From contig CAMXPV010000032.1 in assembly GCA_947245585.1 (NCBI GenBank), positions 1-46,020 on the forward strand: a stretch of DNA of 46,020 nt, in the 5' to 3' direction. This stretch comes from an uncultured Lachnospiraceae bacterium (GTDB lineage Bacteria; Bacillota; Clostridia; Lachnospirales; Lachnospiraceae). The translations under genes were made by a program, and so were the position numbers. Below, piece by piece: positions 17,090-26,476 of the stretch. The notes under the pieces were generated by a model. It had not been told where the DNA came from and did no database searches. It saw only the letters and a list, made by a program, of their open reading frames with translations. Positions within the stretch are counted from its first letter, which is position 1. Every line of letters starts with the position of its first letter.

Positions 17090-19822
17090 CTATTTTGCCT
17101 CATACCAGTCCGTTCCCGTATGCAGATCAATTTCCAGAACCACCGACAAATCCGCCGCCTGCTGCATCTCTTCCGTCAGAATCCGCCGCACCTGTTCTTC
17201 CTCTCCGGCGCAAGTCTCTATGAGAAGTTCATCGTGTACCTGCAAAATCAACCGGGACTTTAAATTCTCACTGTGAAGTTTCTCCCAGACACGGATCATG
17301 GCGATTTTCATAATGTCCGCCGCTGTCCCCTGAATGGGCGAATTCATGGCCACCCGCTCGCCGAAGGACCGCTGCATGAAATTATTGGAGGACAGCTCCG
17401 GAATGGGCCGCCTGCGCCCGTACATCGTCGTCACATAGCTCTTCTCCTTCGCCTCTTCCACCATCCGGTCCAAAAATTGTTTCACTCCCGGATAGGTCTT
17501 AAAATACTGCTCGATATACTCGGCCGCCTCCTTCTTGGAAATGCTCAAATCCTGACTCAGTCCAAAGGAGCTGATGCCGTAAACAATGCCGAAATTGACC
17601 GCCTTGGCGTTTCGCCGCTGCAGGTCCGTCACCTCCTCAAAGGGCGTGTGGAACACCTTGGAGGCAGTGATCCTGTGAATATCTTCATCCATCCGGTATG
17701 CCTCGATCAATTGCTTATCCTCGGACATGTGCGCCAGAATCCGCAGTTCAATCTGGGAGTAATCCGCATCCATGAAAAGACAGCCCTCCCTGGGGACAAA
17801 CACCTTGCGTATCCGCCGCCCCAACTCCATGCGCATGGGGATGTTTTGAAGATTTGGCTCTGTGGAGCTGATCCGCCCGGTGGCGGTGATGGTCTGATTA
17901 AAGGTCGAGTGAATCCGGCCATCCTCCGCAATGCAGGCCGCCAGTCCCTCCGCGTAGGTGGACTTTAATTTCATCAATCCACGGTACTCCAAGATATCAG
18001 ATACGATCGGATAATCCGGTGCTAACTTCTCTAGCACATCCGCCGCCGTGGAATACCCGGTCTTCGTCTTCTTGCCGCCCTTGATGCCCATTTTCTCAAA
18101 AAGCACTTCTGCAAGCTGTTTGGGCGAATTGATATTAAAGCTGCAGTCCGCCTGCCGGTAAACTGCCTGCTCCAACTCTTCGATCCTGCCGGTAAGCGCT
18201 TCCCCGTAGGCTTTCAACGCCTCGGGCTGTGCCCGAACACCTATCCGCTCCATATCGTAAAGCACTCTGGAAAGGGGCATCTCCACCTCGTAGAACAGCT
18301 CGTCCATCCCCTGCTCCACAAGCTTTTCTCTCAAAATCCGCGCCGCCGCAAGACAGACATAAGCCTGATAACAGGCGTACTGCGCAAAATCTTCCGGCGC
18401 TTTCTCCCAGGCCGCCGCATAAGTCCCTTTCCCACAGACCTGCGCCCGGTCGGAAATGGTAAGACCCAGATACTCTCCCGCAATATCCTCCGTCTGGTAA
18501 TCGCTTTTCAGCGGATTGATAAGATAGGCCGCAATCAAAATGTCAAAATATCTTTTCTCCCTGTAAGGGCAAAGTGCATCCTGTTTCCCCACAGGATCCC
18601 GCCACATACTCTCCTCACCGCACTCTTCAATCATCCCGTAAACGGATTTCATGTCAAACGCATTAAGTTTACATAACTTGTCCCTATTCAAGGCCACAAG
18701 ACGTTCCCGCAGATAATCGGCGGTTACCTCTCCCTGACAGGGGATAAAAACCACAGTTTCTTCGTCCGCCGCAAGGGCTGCGCCCATGCAGACCGCTTCT
18801 GCACCCCTTCCGTCGCAAAAAAGCGCCAGTCCGATCTCCCGCTCTTTCCCCGTCTGTCCGCCGCTCTCCCGGCACGCCCCAAAAAAGGCCTCCGCCTGCG
18901 CCAAATCCGTCAGGGTACGAAAATGCTCCTCCTGACTGTTGACCACAGCCACATCCCTGTCAAAGCGGGACAGGATATTTTTAAATTCCAACCGCTTGCA
19001 GAGCACATAGGCTTCCTCGGTATAAAAATTGCCCATCCTCGCCTGCTCAAAGTCAAAGGCGATCTCTGCGTCCACATTGATGGTGGCTAGGGTTTTGCTT
19101 AAATCCGCAAGCTCCCTGTTGGCAATCAGGGATTCCCGGATCGACTTTTTGGAAATTTCCTCCACATGGGCGTAGATATTGTCAAGCGAACCATAGGTTA
19201 CCATCAGCTCCGTGGCCGTCTTTTCCCCCACCTTGGGCACGCCGGGAATATTGTCCGCCGTGTCCCCCATAAGCGCCTTCAAATCAATAAACTGAATGGG
19301 ATCTACCTGATAGGCAGCCTCCACATCCTTCGCGTAATAATCCTCCACCTGCGTCCTGCCGCCCTTTGTCTTGGGAATCCGGATGCGAATGTGATCCGTA
19401 GCCACCTGTAACAGATCCCTGTCTCCTGACACCAGAGAGACTTCCATTCCTTCCCGCTCGGCACGCTTCGCAATGGTTCCCAGAATATCATCCGCCTCCA
19501 AGCCTGCCTGCTCCACCACGCAGATGCCCATAGCCTGCAGCATCTGTTTCATCACCGGCACCTGTTCTCTAAGCTCCGTTGGCATGGGTTTTCTCGTGCC
19601 CTTATATTCCTTGTAGATCTCATGGCGGAAGGTGGGCGCATGGACATCAAAAGCCACTGCCAAATAATCCGCCTGCTCCTCCTCAAGAATCTTAAACATA
19701 ATATTTAAAAAGCCGTACACTGCGTTCGTGTGCAGTCCCTGCCCGTTGGTCAGTTCCGGTACGCCGTAAAACGCTCTGTTCAGTATGCTGTGTCCGTCAA
19801 TCAAAACCAGTTTCAAAGCCAT
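17090..19822 (-). CDS. polA: DNA polymerase I
   Basis: This 910-residue enzyme for repair synthesis and primer removal has a 5'-3' nuclease domain (1-290; IDGHSILNRAFYG, GDRDLLQV, GDTADNIPGV), a middle 3'-5' exonuclease-like domain (about 310-500) that lacks the usual catalytic acidic set, and the polymerase domain (about 530-910). Polymerase motif A (DADYSQIELR), motif B (RRNAKAVNFGIVYG) and motif C (VHDELL) are intact. Loss of the proofreading site is usual in Bacillus-type Pol I. GAGGGG lies about 11 nt before the ATG. Confidence 0.97.
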   Translation of the reverse strand: MALKLVLIDGHSILNRAFYGVPELTNGQGLHTNAVYGFLNIMFKILEEEQADYLAVAFDVHAPTFRHEIYKEYKGTRKPMPTELREQVPVMKQMLQAMGICVVEQAGLEADDILGTIAKRAEREGMEVSLVSGDRDLLQVATDHIRIRIPKTKGGRTQVEDYYAKDVEAAYQVDPIQFIDLKALMGDTADNIPGVPKVGEKTATELMVTYGSLDNIYAHVEEISKKSIRESLIANRELADLSKTLATINVDAEIAFDFEQARMGNFYTEEAYVLCKRLEFKNILSRFDRDVAVVNSQEEHFRTLTDLAQAEAFFGACRESGGQTGKEREIGLALFCDGRGAEAVCMGAALAADEETVVFIPCQGEVTADYLRERLVALNRDKLCKLNAFDMKSVYGMIEECGEESMWRDPVGKQDALCPYREKRYFDILIAAYLINPLKSDYQTEDIAGEYLGLTISDRAQVCGKGTYAAAWEKAPEDFAQYACYQAYVCLAAARILREKLVEQGMDELFYEVEMPLSRVLYDMERIGVRAQPEALKAYGEALTGRIEELEQAVYRQADCSFNINSPKQLAEVLFEKMGIKGGKKTKTGYSTAADVLEKLAPDYPIVSDILEYRGLMKLKSTYAEGLAACIAEDGRIHSTFNQTITATGRISSTEPNLQNIPMRMELGRRIRKVFVPREGCLFMDADYSQIELRILAHMSEDKQLIEAYRMDEDIHRITASKVFHTPFEEVTDLQRRNAKAVNFGIVYGISSFGLSQDLSISKKEAAEYIEQYFKTYPGVKQFLDRMVEEAKEKSYVTTMYGRRRPIPELSSNNFMQRSFGERVAMNSPIQGTAADIMKIAMIRVWEKLHSENLKSRLILQVHDELLIETCAGEEEQVRRILTEEMQQAADLSVVLEIDLHTGTDWYEAK

Positions 19823-19877
19823 ATATTCTAAGCCCCTCTATCCGTCATACGCCGCCCCGGACGCTGTCAATTTTGCG

Positions 19878-20198
19878 CTAGATTGATACGATGATCAGCG
19901 CTGCGATAATCGCCGCCGCCACAGCGGCCTCCAATACCAAAAGGATATGCCGCAGGACACGATTGACCCGGATCCTGTTATCCGCATTTTCAAGCCTCGA
20001 CGTAAGCGCTTCCTGCAGGTTAAAATTATTGCCCTGCTCCAGCTGTTCCATACCCTCCGCCACAAGAAATTGAATGGATAACTCCTCCATACATTCCGGG
20101 CAGTCCTCAATATGTTCCACAAACTCCGCCAGACCCCTTCCATCCATCTCATCATTCAGGAAGGCCGGTATTTTCTTCTCTGCCTCTTTACAGTTCAT
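19878..20198 (-). CDS. Small anti-sigma-like membrane protein with zf-HC2 motif
   Basis: This 106-residue protein has an N-terminal zinc-binding anti-sigma motif, HIEDCPEC (HxxxCxxC), a linker helix, and one C-terminal transmembrane segment (about 85-105) ending at the membrane. This is the layout of ZAS-type anti-sigma factors, but no ECF sigma gene is next to it. The start at MNCKEAEKK was taken because GGGCGGG precedes it and because the upstream in-frame sequence runs through the terminator of the muramidase gene. It may act on a distant sigma factor or have lost its partner. Confidence 0.78.
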   Translation of the reverse strand: MNCKEAEKKIPAFLNDEMDGRGLAEFVEHIEDCPECMEELSIQFLVAEGMEQLEQGNNFNLQEALTSRLENADNRIRVNRVLRHILLVLEAAVAAAIIAALIIVSI

Positions 20199-20315
20199 TA
20201 CCCGCCCACGCCTTTCCAACTGCGGAGAATGCTGTTTTTCAGGCATTCTCACGCGATGCGCCCATACAGATTTTATTATATACCATGACCGGAATATTGG
20301 AAAGAGATTTTTTAC

Positions 20316-20353
20316 GCAAAAACAGAGCCCCTTCCTTCCTTGAAGTGGCTCTG
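20316..20353 (-). terminator. Terminator of the muramidase gene
   Basis: On the minus strand CAGAGCC and GGCTCTG form a 7-bp stem around a 17-nt purine-rich loop, followed by TTTTTG. It lies about 45 nt past the stop codon of the GH25 gene. Confidence 0.75.
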
Positions 20354-20398
20354 CTGCCTGTTGCCATATCTGTTTTTGTCCCATTTTAACACTCGGAC

Positions 20399-21772
20399 TT
20401 ATTTGGACACGCGGCCCTCGTTCACCCCGCAGTTAATGTAATGCTCGTAATACTTCATCAAATCGTCACCAAAGGCCTCCGCCAAATCCGGATTGTTCTC
20501 TCTGTAAACATTAATGGAAAACTGCTCTGAGGACTGCCTGCCCTCTTTGATGCCGGTATTCACAAAATGATCGTACAACGCCTTGGCCTCACTGCCGCAG
20601 GAGGCATATACATCCGGGTTATTCCGCGCATAATAAGCGGCGTTAAAAGCTGCATTGTCATAGGCATCCGAAACCGGTATCTCCTCTGTCGCAACACCGT
20701 TTCCGTCTACCGTATAGTTCGTGCCTTCCACGGTTACAGTCACATCTCTTTGCAATGCGCCCGTGGCAGGATCATAATAATATAAGTTCCCGTCCGGCCT
20801 GGTAATCAGACCTCTCTGCATCACCGCATTCTCATCGAAATAATAATCCTGGCCCTCAATCGTCACTGCATCCCGCAGAGCGTGTCCGTCCTGTGTGGCC
20901 AGATAATATCTTCCGGTTTCATCCTCAAACCAACAGCCCTTCTGCACAAATCCGCTTTCATCCAGACGGTATTTATTATTGTCCCAGTTTACCCAACCGT
21001 TTCTCTGCATCCGGTAGCCCGCATAGAACACCGTCTGGTCTCCGCGAGCCGCAAAACCGTCCGCTACGATCACGGAAGAATAATCCTTAAACTGGTAATT
21101 CATATCCACTCTGGTGGGAATGCCTGGCACACTGCCGTGGGAAGTATGCTGCCAAAACGCGGCGTTTCCATTATACTCAAGGGAATCCGCATACTGGGCC
21201 ACCCACTTGTCATAACCGATATTTCCAATCTTATCCCGGAACATATTCCTACTGGAATAGACCACCGGATAATATCCGTTTGCTTCAATAATAGAGCAGA
21301 AGGCGTTAATCATTTCCTGCAGCTGCGCCTGAGACATATTTTTGTGATTGGGCGCTTCCACATCGTAGACCACCGGATAGCTGACCGTATAATTGCCGAT
21401 CCACTGTATCAATTGGTTCGCTTCATTCTTCGCCTCTTCCACACTATTCGCATAGGAATAAAGATATACGCCTGTACGCAGACCTGCCGCATTGGCGCCG
21501 CGCATATTCGCATCAAAGTAAGGATCGACACCCGAGTTGGTGCTGCCGGCCTTCACAAACACAAAAGACACCCCAGAAGACGGCACCTTGCTCCAGTCTA
21601 TACCCAGATTATGCTTGGAAACGTCGATGCCTCTGGCAATGGAGCTTCCGGCTCCCACCGCCTCCACGTGAAGCCCCGGCACAAATGCCAACGCCCCCGC
21701 AAGACACAGTGCGGTAATCTGCTTCATTCCTTTGTTCAATATATGTAACAATGCCTTTTTATGTTTTATCAT
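20399..21772 (-). CDS. Secreted GH25 muramidase with wall-binding repeats
   Basis: This 457-residue protein begins with a signal peptide (about 1-38) and then a GH25 lysozyme domain (about 45-240) with ARGIDVSKHN and the catalytic YDVEAP motif. It cleaves the beta-1,4 bond between MurNAc and GlcNAc. Next come glucan- or choline-binding-like repeats (GWVNWDNNKYRLDESG, YYFDENAVMQRG, LYYYDPATGAL) and two C-terminal repeats of the YARNNPDVY...GIKEGRQ type. The start at MIKHKK follows GGAAGG. It stands alone, with its own terminator, and is likely a wall-remodelling enzyme. Confidence 0.92.
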   Translation of the reverse strand: MIKHKKALLHILNKGMKQITALCLAGALAFVPGLHVEAVGAGSSIARGIDVSKHNLGIDWSKVPSSGVSFVFVKAGSTNSGVDPYFDANMRGANAAGLRTGVYLYSYANSVEEAKNEANQLIQWIGNYTVSYPVVYDVEAPNHKNMSQAQLQEMINAFCSIIEANGYYPVVYSSRNMFRDKIGNIGYDKWVAQYADSLEYNGNAAFWQHTSHGSVPGIPTRVDMNYQFKDYSSVIVADGFAARGDQTVFYAGYRMQRNGWVNWDNNKYRLDESGFVQKGCWFEDETGRYYLATQDGHALRDAVTIEGQDYYFDENAVMQRGLITRPDGNLYYYDPATGALQRDVTVTVEGTNYTVDGNGVATEEIPVSDAYDNAAFNAAYYARNNPDVYASCGSEAKALYDHFVNTGIKEGRQSSEQFSINVYRENNPDLAEAFGDDLMKYYEHYINCGVNEGRVSK

Positions 21773-21836
21773 TTGTACCTTCCGTTCCTTTTTCCTTCGT
21801 TTTGACAGCCGCCAATATAACATTTTTCGCAACACC

Positions 21837-21875
21837 TTTGTTACAAAAGTGTTACATTTCGTCATATTATGTAAC
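21837..21875. promoter_or_regulatory. GTTACA repeats upstream of the muramidase gene
   Basis: TGTTACA occurs twice in tandem near 21838-21857, and GTTACAT (21851-21857) with ATGTAAC (21869-21875) forms an inverted repeat with an 11-nt spacer. The cluster lies 65-105 nt before the muramidase start and looks like an operator. I do not see an unambiguous promoter. Confidence 0.4.
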
Positions 21876-21949
21876 CGTCTTGTAAAACTATATCATGACT
21901 TTACGGAAATGTACAGTAAAACTTTTGCTTTTTTAGTGGAAATTTCTTC

Positions 21950-22702
21950 CTAGATAACGTAGTCGTAATCTTTCAGCACGCGCCGCAGAAACTGAATCGT
22001 CCTCTCCTCTTTTGGTTTTGTGAATATCTGCTCCGCGCTGCCCTGCTCCACAATCACGCCGCCATCCATAAAAATCACCTTACTTGCAACCTCCTGCGCA
22101 AAGGTCATTTCGTGGGTGACGACAATCATCGTAGCCCCCTCCTTCGCCAACTTCTTCATCACCGCAAGCACCTCCCCGATCAGCTCCGGGTCAAGGGCTG
22201 AAGTTGGCTCGTCAAAAAGCAGTACGTCCGGATTAACCGCGATCGCCCTTGCAATACCGACCCTCTGCTGCTGCCCGCCGGACAGTTGAGAGGGGTAGTA
22301 ATCATACCGCTTTGAAAGCCCCACCTTATCAAGAGCAGCCTTTGCCCGCGCAAGAGCTTCCTCCTTCGGCACCTTTCTCGCCACGGCCAGTCCCTCCATC
22401 ACATTTTCCAGAGCCGTCTTATTTTGAAACAGATTATAATTCTGAAAGACAAAGGCCGTCTTTTTTCTCACCTTGGAGACAACCGCCTTGGAGGCGCTCT
22501 TTAATTCCGTATGAATCTCGTCAAAGTCCATGGTGCCGCCGTCCGCCCGCTCCAAAAAATTCAGGCAGCGCAGAAGCGTTGTCTTTCCCGAACCGCTGGG
22601 GCCGAGAATCACCACGATATCTCCTTTTTTCACTTCTATAGTAACGCCCCGGAGCACCTGATTTTCCCCGAAGGCTTTCTGCACATTTTTTACCTGTAAC
22701 AT
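21950..22702 (-). CDS. Polar amino-acid ABC transporter ATP-binding protein
   Basis: This is a 250-residue ATPase of the GlnQ/TcyC type with Walker [11 protein letters not shown]-loop VFQNYNLF, signature [14 protein letters not shown], Walker [15 protein letters not shown] and the H-loop VTHEM. It energises uptake through the two permeases upstream. The start is MLQVKNV, with GGAG 6 nt before it; the open frame further upstream has no good site. It is the last gene of the operon that begins with the UroD-like gene. The substrate is not given by the sequence; cystine or another sulfur amino acid is an inference from the operon. Confidence 0.92.
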   Translation of the reverse strand: MLQVKNVQKAFGENQVLRGVTIEVKKGDIVVILGPSGSGKTTLLRCLNFLERADGGTMDFDEIHTELKSASKAVVSKVRKKTAFVFQNYNLFQNKTALENVMEGLAVARKVPKEEALARAKAALDKVGLSKRYDYYPSQLSGGQQQRVGIARAIAVNPDVLLFDEPTSALDPELIGEVLAVMKKLAKEGATMIVVTHEMTFAQEVASKVIFMDGGVIVEQGSAEQIFTKPKEERTIQFLRRVLKDYDYVI

Positions 22703-22749
22703 ATCCTGCTCCGTTCCGCCGCCCGAAGGACGGCCTGTTTTCTCTTTTC

Positions 22750-23463
22750 TCAGGAAACGGCCGGCTTCTTGTAAGCCGCCGCTCCGCGCTCCGTCAGATG
22801 AAATACGCCCTGCACCCCGCTGCACAGGAAAATATAAACCACAAAGATGACCAGATAAGCCTCCAGATAATTGTAGCCGAAGGACGCGTCGATCTTGGCG
22901 ATTGCCGTGATATCCTTCACCGTCATCATAAAGGCAAGGGAGGTGCTCTTCAAAAGGCTGACTGTGGTGTTACAGATATTCGGAAGCGCCGACACAAGCG
23001 CCTGCGGAATGATAATCCTGACATACGCCTGCGGCGCGGACATGCCGATCGAAAGCGCCGCCTCCAACTGGCCTTTGTTTACGGTGGAAAGCGCCGAACG
23101 GAACACTTCCGAGAGCACCGCCGTGGTGTTCAATATAAATACCACATAGGCGTAGAAAATCGGATCGATCGTAAATATATTGAAGGATAATCCCAACACC
23201 CCTTTGATCAGATAATTGAGCACGGTGGGCAGAAGGCTGTACAGGAAAAGGATTTGCAGTACCACCGGCGTTCCGCGGATCACCGATACATAGGCCGCAA
23301 TGATCCTCCTCCCAATCTTACCCTCCCCCGATTTTGATACCGCCATCAGGAATCCAAGCGGTGCGGCGCATAAAAGTGTTACCACCACGATATTGAGTGT
23401 CACGGGTATGCCCTGTAACACATGCAAAAAAGTTGTCAGCATAAACTGTGTATCTAACTGCAT
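22750..23463 (-). CDS. Polar amino-acid ABC transporter permease
   Basis: This is a 237-residue HisM/TcyB-type permease with about five membrane segments and the ATPase-contact loop ([17 protein letters not shown], about 155-172). The ATG at 23463 has GAAAGGAGG about 9 nt upstream and lies a few bases inside the end of the preceding permease gene, so the two are translated together. With the other permease it forms the membrane channel of a PAAT-family importer. Confidence 0.92.
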   Translation of the reverse strand: MQLDTQFMLTTFLHVLQGIPVTLNIVVVTLLCAAPLGFLMAVSKSGEGKIGRRIIAAYVSVIRGTPVVLQILFLYSLLPTVLNYLIKGVLGLSFNIFTIDPIFYAYVVFILNTTAVLSEVFRSALSTVNKGQLEAALSIGMSAPQAYVRIIIPQALVSALPNICNTTVSLLKSTSLAFMMTVKDITAIAKIDASFGYNYLEAYLVIFVVYIFLCSGVQGVFHLTERGAAAYKKPAVS

Positions 23464-24170
23464 TTTCCCGCGCCTCCTTTCTCCTGTTTCACCGGCGACA
23501 AACGCCGTTCCCATATTCCCGCGCCCTTTTCCACCAGAATGGTCAGCCCCCAGTACAGAAGGAACAGGGCCAGATAAATTTCCAAACTGTAAGAACCGTG
23601 ATTCTGCCCGATCATCAGCTGTCCCTTTCCCATAATGTCAATCAGTCCTATGGTATAGGCTAACGACCCTTCTTTCATGAGATTTACTAAGGCGTTGGTG
23701 AAGTTTGGAATCGCCACTCTGACGCACTGGGGCAGGACAATCCGATAAAAGGCCTGAAATTCCGTCAATCCAATGCTGACCGCCGCCTCCCTCTGCCCTC
23801 TGTCCACCGCCTCGTAGGCGGAGCGGAAAACCTCCGCCATGGAAGCGGCAAACAAGAGGGAAAATGTAGTGATTACAAAAAATCCTTTGCCCGCGTCATT
23901 GATATTGATGCCAAACACATTTAAAAACTCCGGCAGTCCGTAATAAATCAAAAATAATAAAACGATGGAGGGCACACAGCGTATCACATAAATATACAAA
24001 TTTGCGAAAACCCGTCCCACTCTGCCCCTCCTGATTCTGCCCGCCGCAAGGAAGATTCCAAGCAGGCTGCCGAAAAATACCGTACCGATCACAATCGCGG
24101 CAGTCACGGGCAGATAAAGAATTAACTGGGGTAATGCCTCAAAAATATATTGTGGATGAAATGGCCGCAT
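23454..24170 (-). CDS. Polar amino-acid ABC transporter permease
   Basis: This is a 238-residue permease, a paralogue of the next gene, with the contact loop GQREAAVSIGLTEFQAF and the N-terminal membrane segment typical of the HisQ/HisM family. It ends 10 nt inside the following gene. GAGAGGA lies about 6 nt before the ATG. Two different permeases imply a heterodimeric channel. Confidence 0.92.
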   Translation of the reverse strand: MRPFHPQYIFEALPQLILYLPVTAAIVIGTVFFGSLLGIFLAAGRIRRGRVGRVFANLYIYVIRCVPSIVLLFLIYYGLPEFLNVFGININDAGKGFFVITTFSLLFAASMAEVFRSAYEAVDRGQREAAVSIGLTEFQAFYRIVLPQCVRVAIPNFTNALVNLMKEGSLAYTIGLIDIMGKGQLMIGQNHGSYSLEIYLALFLLYWGLTILVEKGAGIWERRLSPVKQEKGGAGKCS

Positions 24171-24204
24171 AACGCATCCTCTCCTCTATCCGGCGATCCG
24201 GTTA

Positions 24205-25179
24205 TTACAAGTCGTCGCCGATCTGATATCCCTCCGGTACATAATCAAACAGACTATACCCAAAGTATTCCTGCTGCAATTTTTCCAATGTGCCGTCCGC
24301 CTGAAGCTTCTCCCAAGCCTCGTCGTAAGCGTCTGCAAGCGCCTGATTGCCACTAGCAAACAGCGGCCATGTGGGAATGCCCTCGTAGTCGATATAAGTC
24401 AATTTATCCACAAAATCATGGTACTCTCCGTCTTCTGCCAGTACGTTTGCGTCAAAGGAAGTCTTGATATTGATATAGGCATCATATCTGCCCTCTAGCA
24501 CCCACTGATAAGCGTCCGCCGCCTCAAACTGATCGCCCGCGACCAGATTGATGGGCTGCTCCGGATGTTTTTTATTATAATTGTCCACAATCGTATACTG
24601 CGCGTTCTGTGCGCCGATGGGAACCAGATTGCCGCTGTATGCCGCAAAGGACTCCAAATCCTTGATCTGATCCGCATCCTCGCTGCGAATGGCAATGCCG
24701 ATTATGCTCGTACCGATATAGTGCTTCGGGAAAACAAACTTTTCAGACCGCTCCTTCGTCCACCAGACACCCTTTGTGCCCACATCATATTTACCGGATT
24801 CTATTCCGATCAGCAAATCGTCGTCCGTTGTGCCCACATACTCAAACTCGTACTGGGGAAGCAGTTCGTCCACCGCCTTTAACACCGCCACCTCGTAGCC
24901 GTCGGACTCGCCGTTCTCATTAATGAAGTCATAAGGCTTGTAAGCCTGCGTATGCGCCACCGTAATTTTGGTAACCCCGTCCGCCTGTTGTGCGCCCTCG
25001 TCCCCGGACGCCTGCTGCGCCGCCTCATTGTTCTTTGCCTGCGCCTGAATGGCCGAGCCGCCTGCGGAATCAGCACTCCCGCAAGCCGTGGCGCCGATTC
25101 CCAACGCCGCGATCACGCTTACCGCCGCAATTTTTCTCCCTGCTTTTACTGCGCTCACTGTTGTAATCTTCTTTTTCAT
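24205..25179 (-). CDS. Amino-acid-binding lipoprotein of the ABC transporter
   Basis: This 324-residue family 3 solute-binding protein has a signal peptide with lipobox ATAC (about residue 33), an Ala/Gln/Asn-rich linker, and a periplasmic-binding fold starting with ITVAHTQAYKPYDF and containing the family motif DVGTKGVWWTKERSEKFVFP. It captures the substrate outside the membrane for the two permeases downstream. It directly follows the UroD-like gene. The ligand is unknown; the fold fits cystine, arginine and glutamine binders alike. Confidence 0.92.
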   Translation of the reverse strand: MKKKITTVSAVKAGRKIAAVSVIAALGIGATACGSADSAGGSAIQAQAKNNEAAQQASGDEGAQQADGVTKITVAHTQAYKPYDFINENGESDGYEVAVLKAVDELLPQYEFEYVGTTDDDLLIGIESGKYDVGTKGVWWTKERSEKFVFPKHYIGTSIIGIAIRSEDADQIKDLESFAAYSGNLVPIGAQNAQYTIVDNYNKKHPEQPINLVAGDQFEAADAYQWVLEGRYDAYINIKTSFDANVLAEDGEYHDFVDKLTYIDYEGIPTWPLFASGNQALADAYDEAWEKLQADGTLEKLQQEYFGYSLFDYVPEGYQIGDDL

Positions 25180-25249
25180 AATAGTTCTCCTCCTGTCTTC
25201 TCTTTGTTTCCTTTTTTCTGTCTTCCAATTATCGTCCTGTCATATAGTC

Positions 25250-26242
25250 TTACTTTCCATAAGTTTCGGCTGCTTTCCGCACCCATTCCAGTCTCTCAAG
25301 GGGCGTGTCCGAGGGAATCGTGCAGTCCGCGCCCAAAATCACGCCGGTCGTTCCCGCCTCCTCCAAAAGCCTTCTTGCCTCATTCTCCACTTCCTCTTTG
25401 CTTCCCCTGTAGAGAACCCCGTTTTTCGTATTGTCGAAGCCGCCGATCACAGCACGGCCGCCGAACAGCTTTTTCCCCTCGTTCAAGGAAACCCGCTCTA
25501 CAACCACCGCCCAATTGATGACCTTCACATCATAATCCTTATAGACCGAAAGATCATTTCTGGCCCCCTCGTAGCCGCAGATATGTAAAATGTTGTAATC
25601 GCTGACCGCATTGGCCACGTTCAGAACACCCTGCTCGCTCGGCGTAATATACTTGTGATAGAGCTCCTTGCTCACCGCCTTGTCCTGTATGTTCTTCGTG
25701 CTCAGGTAAATACCGTCCGCTTTGCCCTCCGTGATTACCTTGAAGGCCAGTCTCGCCAGATCCTGCTTGATTACGTTCAACACATAGGCCAGCTTCTCAG
25801 GCTCGTTTTTGATCAGCTCCGCAAGCGTCAAACCGCTGCCCGATTCCTCCAGTACAAATCCCAAAACCGTCGCCGGTGCAAAGATGTTATAGAAGGTTGT
25901 CACCTCATTCCCGAAACGGTCTGTCAATTCTTTTACCAAGGCGGTCTGCGCGTCAACCCATTCATCCACCAGACCACTCTTCGCCTTTAGCAGATCCTCC
26001 GCTTTTTCCACCTTCTCAAGCGTAGGGTTGGGATAACGGAAATAGCCGTCGCTCATCAGCTTTACAAAATCCGGTTTAAAAGAATCGTAGAATTGGAAAT
26101 GTCCCTCCACATTCTTCCGGATGATCTCCGGTTTTTCGGTAAACAAATCGTCCGGCGCAAAATGGAACCAGAAGCCCACCGGAACCCTCTCAGTTTTCTT
26201 GTTGTCAAACGCATCCAATACCAGTTGTCTCTTATCGCTCAT
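25250..26242 (-). CDS. Uroporphyrinogen decarboxylase-family protein with zinc/thiol methyltransferase signature
   Basis: This 330-residue TIM-barrel protein of the UroD superfamily is unlikely to be haem HemE. It keeps HICG (His220, Cys222) and a late Cys307 in GADCTIP, the H-x-C...C zinc set of MtaA/MtbA/CmuA-like methyltransferases, which move methyl groups to thiols, often from a corrinoid. No corrinoid protein or haem gene is adjacent. Instead it leads an amino-acid transporter operon, so it probably acts on the imported compound, plausibly a sulfur or methylated amino acid. GAGGAG lies 7-8 nt before the ATG. The family is sure; the reaction is inference. Confidence 0.85.
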   Translation of the reverse strand: MSDKRQLVLDAFDNKKTERVPVGFWFHFAPDDLFTEKPEIIRKNVEGHFQFYDSFKPDFVKLMSDGYFRYPNPTLEKVEKAEDLLKAKSGLVDEWVDAQTALVKELTDRFGNEVTTFYNIFAPATVLGFVLEESGSGLTLAELIKNEPEKLAYVLNVIKQDLARLAFKVITEGKADGIYLSTKNIQDKAVSKELYHKYITPSEQGVLNVANAVSDYNILHICGYEGARNDLSVYKDYDVKVINWAVVVERVSLNEGKKLFGGRAVIGGFDNTKNGVLYRGSKEEVENEARRLLEEAGTTGVILGADCTIPSDTPLERLEWVRKAAETYGK

Positions 26243-26476
26243 TATTTTCTCCTCTTTTTTCTTTAAACTTTCTGCTTATAAGCAGATTCGAGATGCTGCG
26301 CATCTCTCATTCGCGTTGCTCGCCGTAAGTCTCCCGAAGCATACATTCATGCAAGCATGATGTCTGCTTCGTCAGCCTTCCTTCTCTGCTTATGCGCGCA
26401 AAAAAACAGGCCCGCAAGCCTGTCGCCACAATCTGTTTTCCATTCCACCCTATATGCATGGCATCGTGAAAATTTC
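26243..26476 (-). promoter_or_regulatory. Structured leader between the small Cys-rich gene and the UroD-like gene
   Basis: These 234 nt contain, in transcript order, the terminator at 26399-26423, a long imperfect hairpin (26335-26371; 16 of 17-18 positions pair around an AA turn), a 7-bp hairpin (26290-26306) and a 16-nt perfect palindrome TCTGCTTATAAGCAGA (26271-26286). Then come GAGGAG and the UroD-like ATG. The density of hairpins suggests RNA-level control of the transporter operon or an inserted intergenic repeat. Short open frames crossing this region look like chance. Confidence 0.6.
26399..26423 (-). terminator. Terminator / candidate attenuator after the Cys-rich small gene
   Basis: On the minus strand ACAGGC and GCCTGT form a stem around a short GC-rich loop (TTGCGG), followed directly by seven T residues. 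It is a textbook intrinsic terminator, 54 nt past the stop codon of the 47-codon gene and about 155 nt before the UroD-like start. Confidence 0.85.

Noticed and set aside
20882..21748. Plus-strand frame of about 288 codons inside the muramidase gene
   Set aside because: It is antisense to the GH25 domain; its His/Arg/Ile-rich composition is an artefact of the opposite coding strand, and it has no ribosome site.
25250..26242. Haem biosynthesis gene hemE
   Set aside because: The HICG and late Cys signature and the transporter context fit the methyltransferase-like branch; no other haem gene is present.
26243..26476. T-box or SAM riboswitch in the transporter leader
   Set aside because: I see no T-box sequence with specifier loop and no SAM-riboswitch core motif; the Cys-codon peptide explains the terminator better. 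A covariance-model search would settle it.
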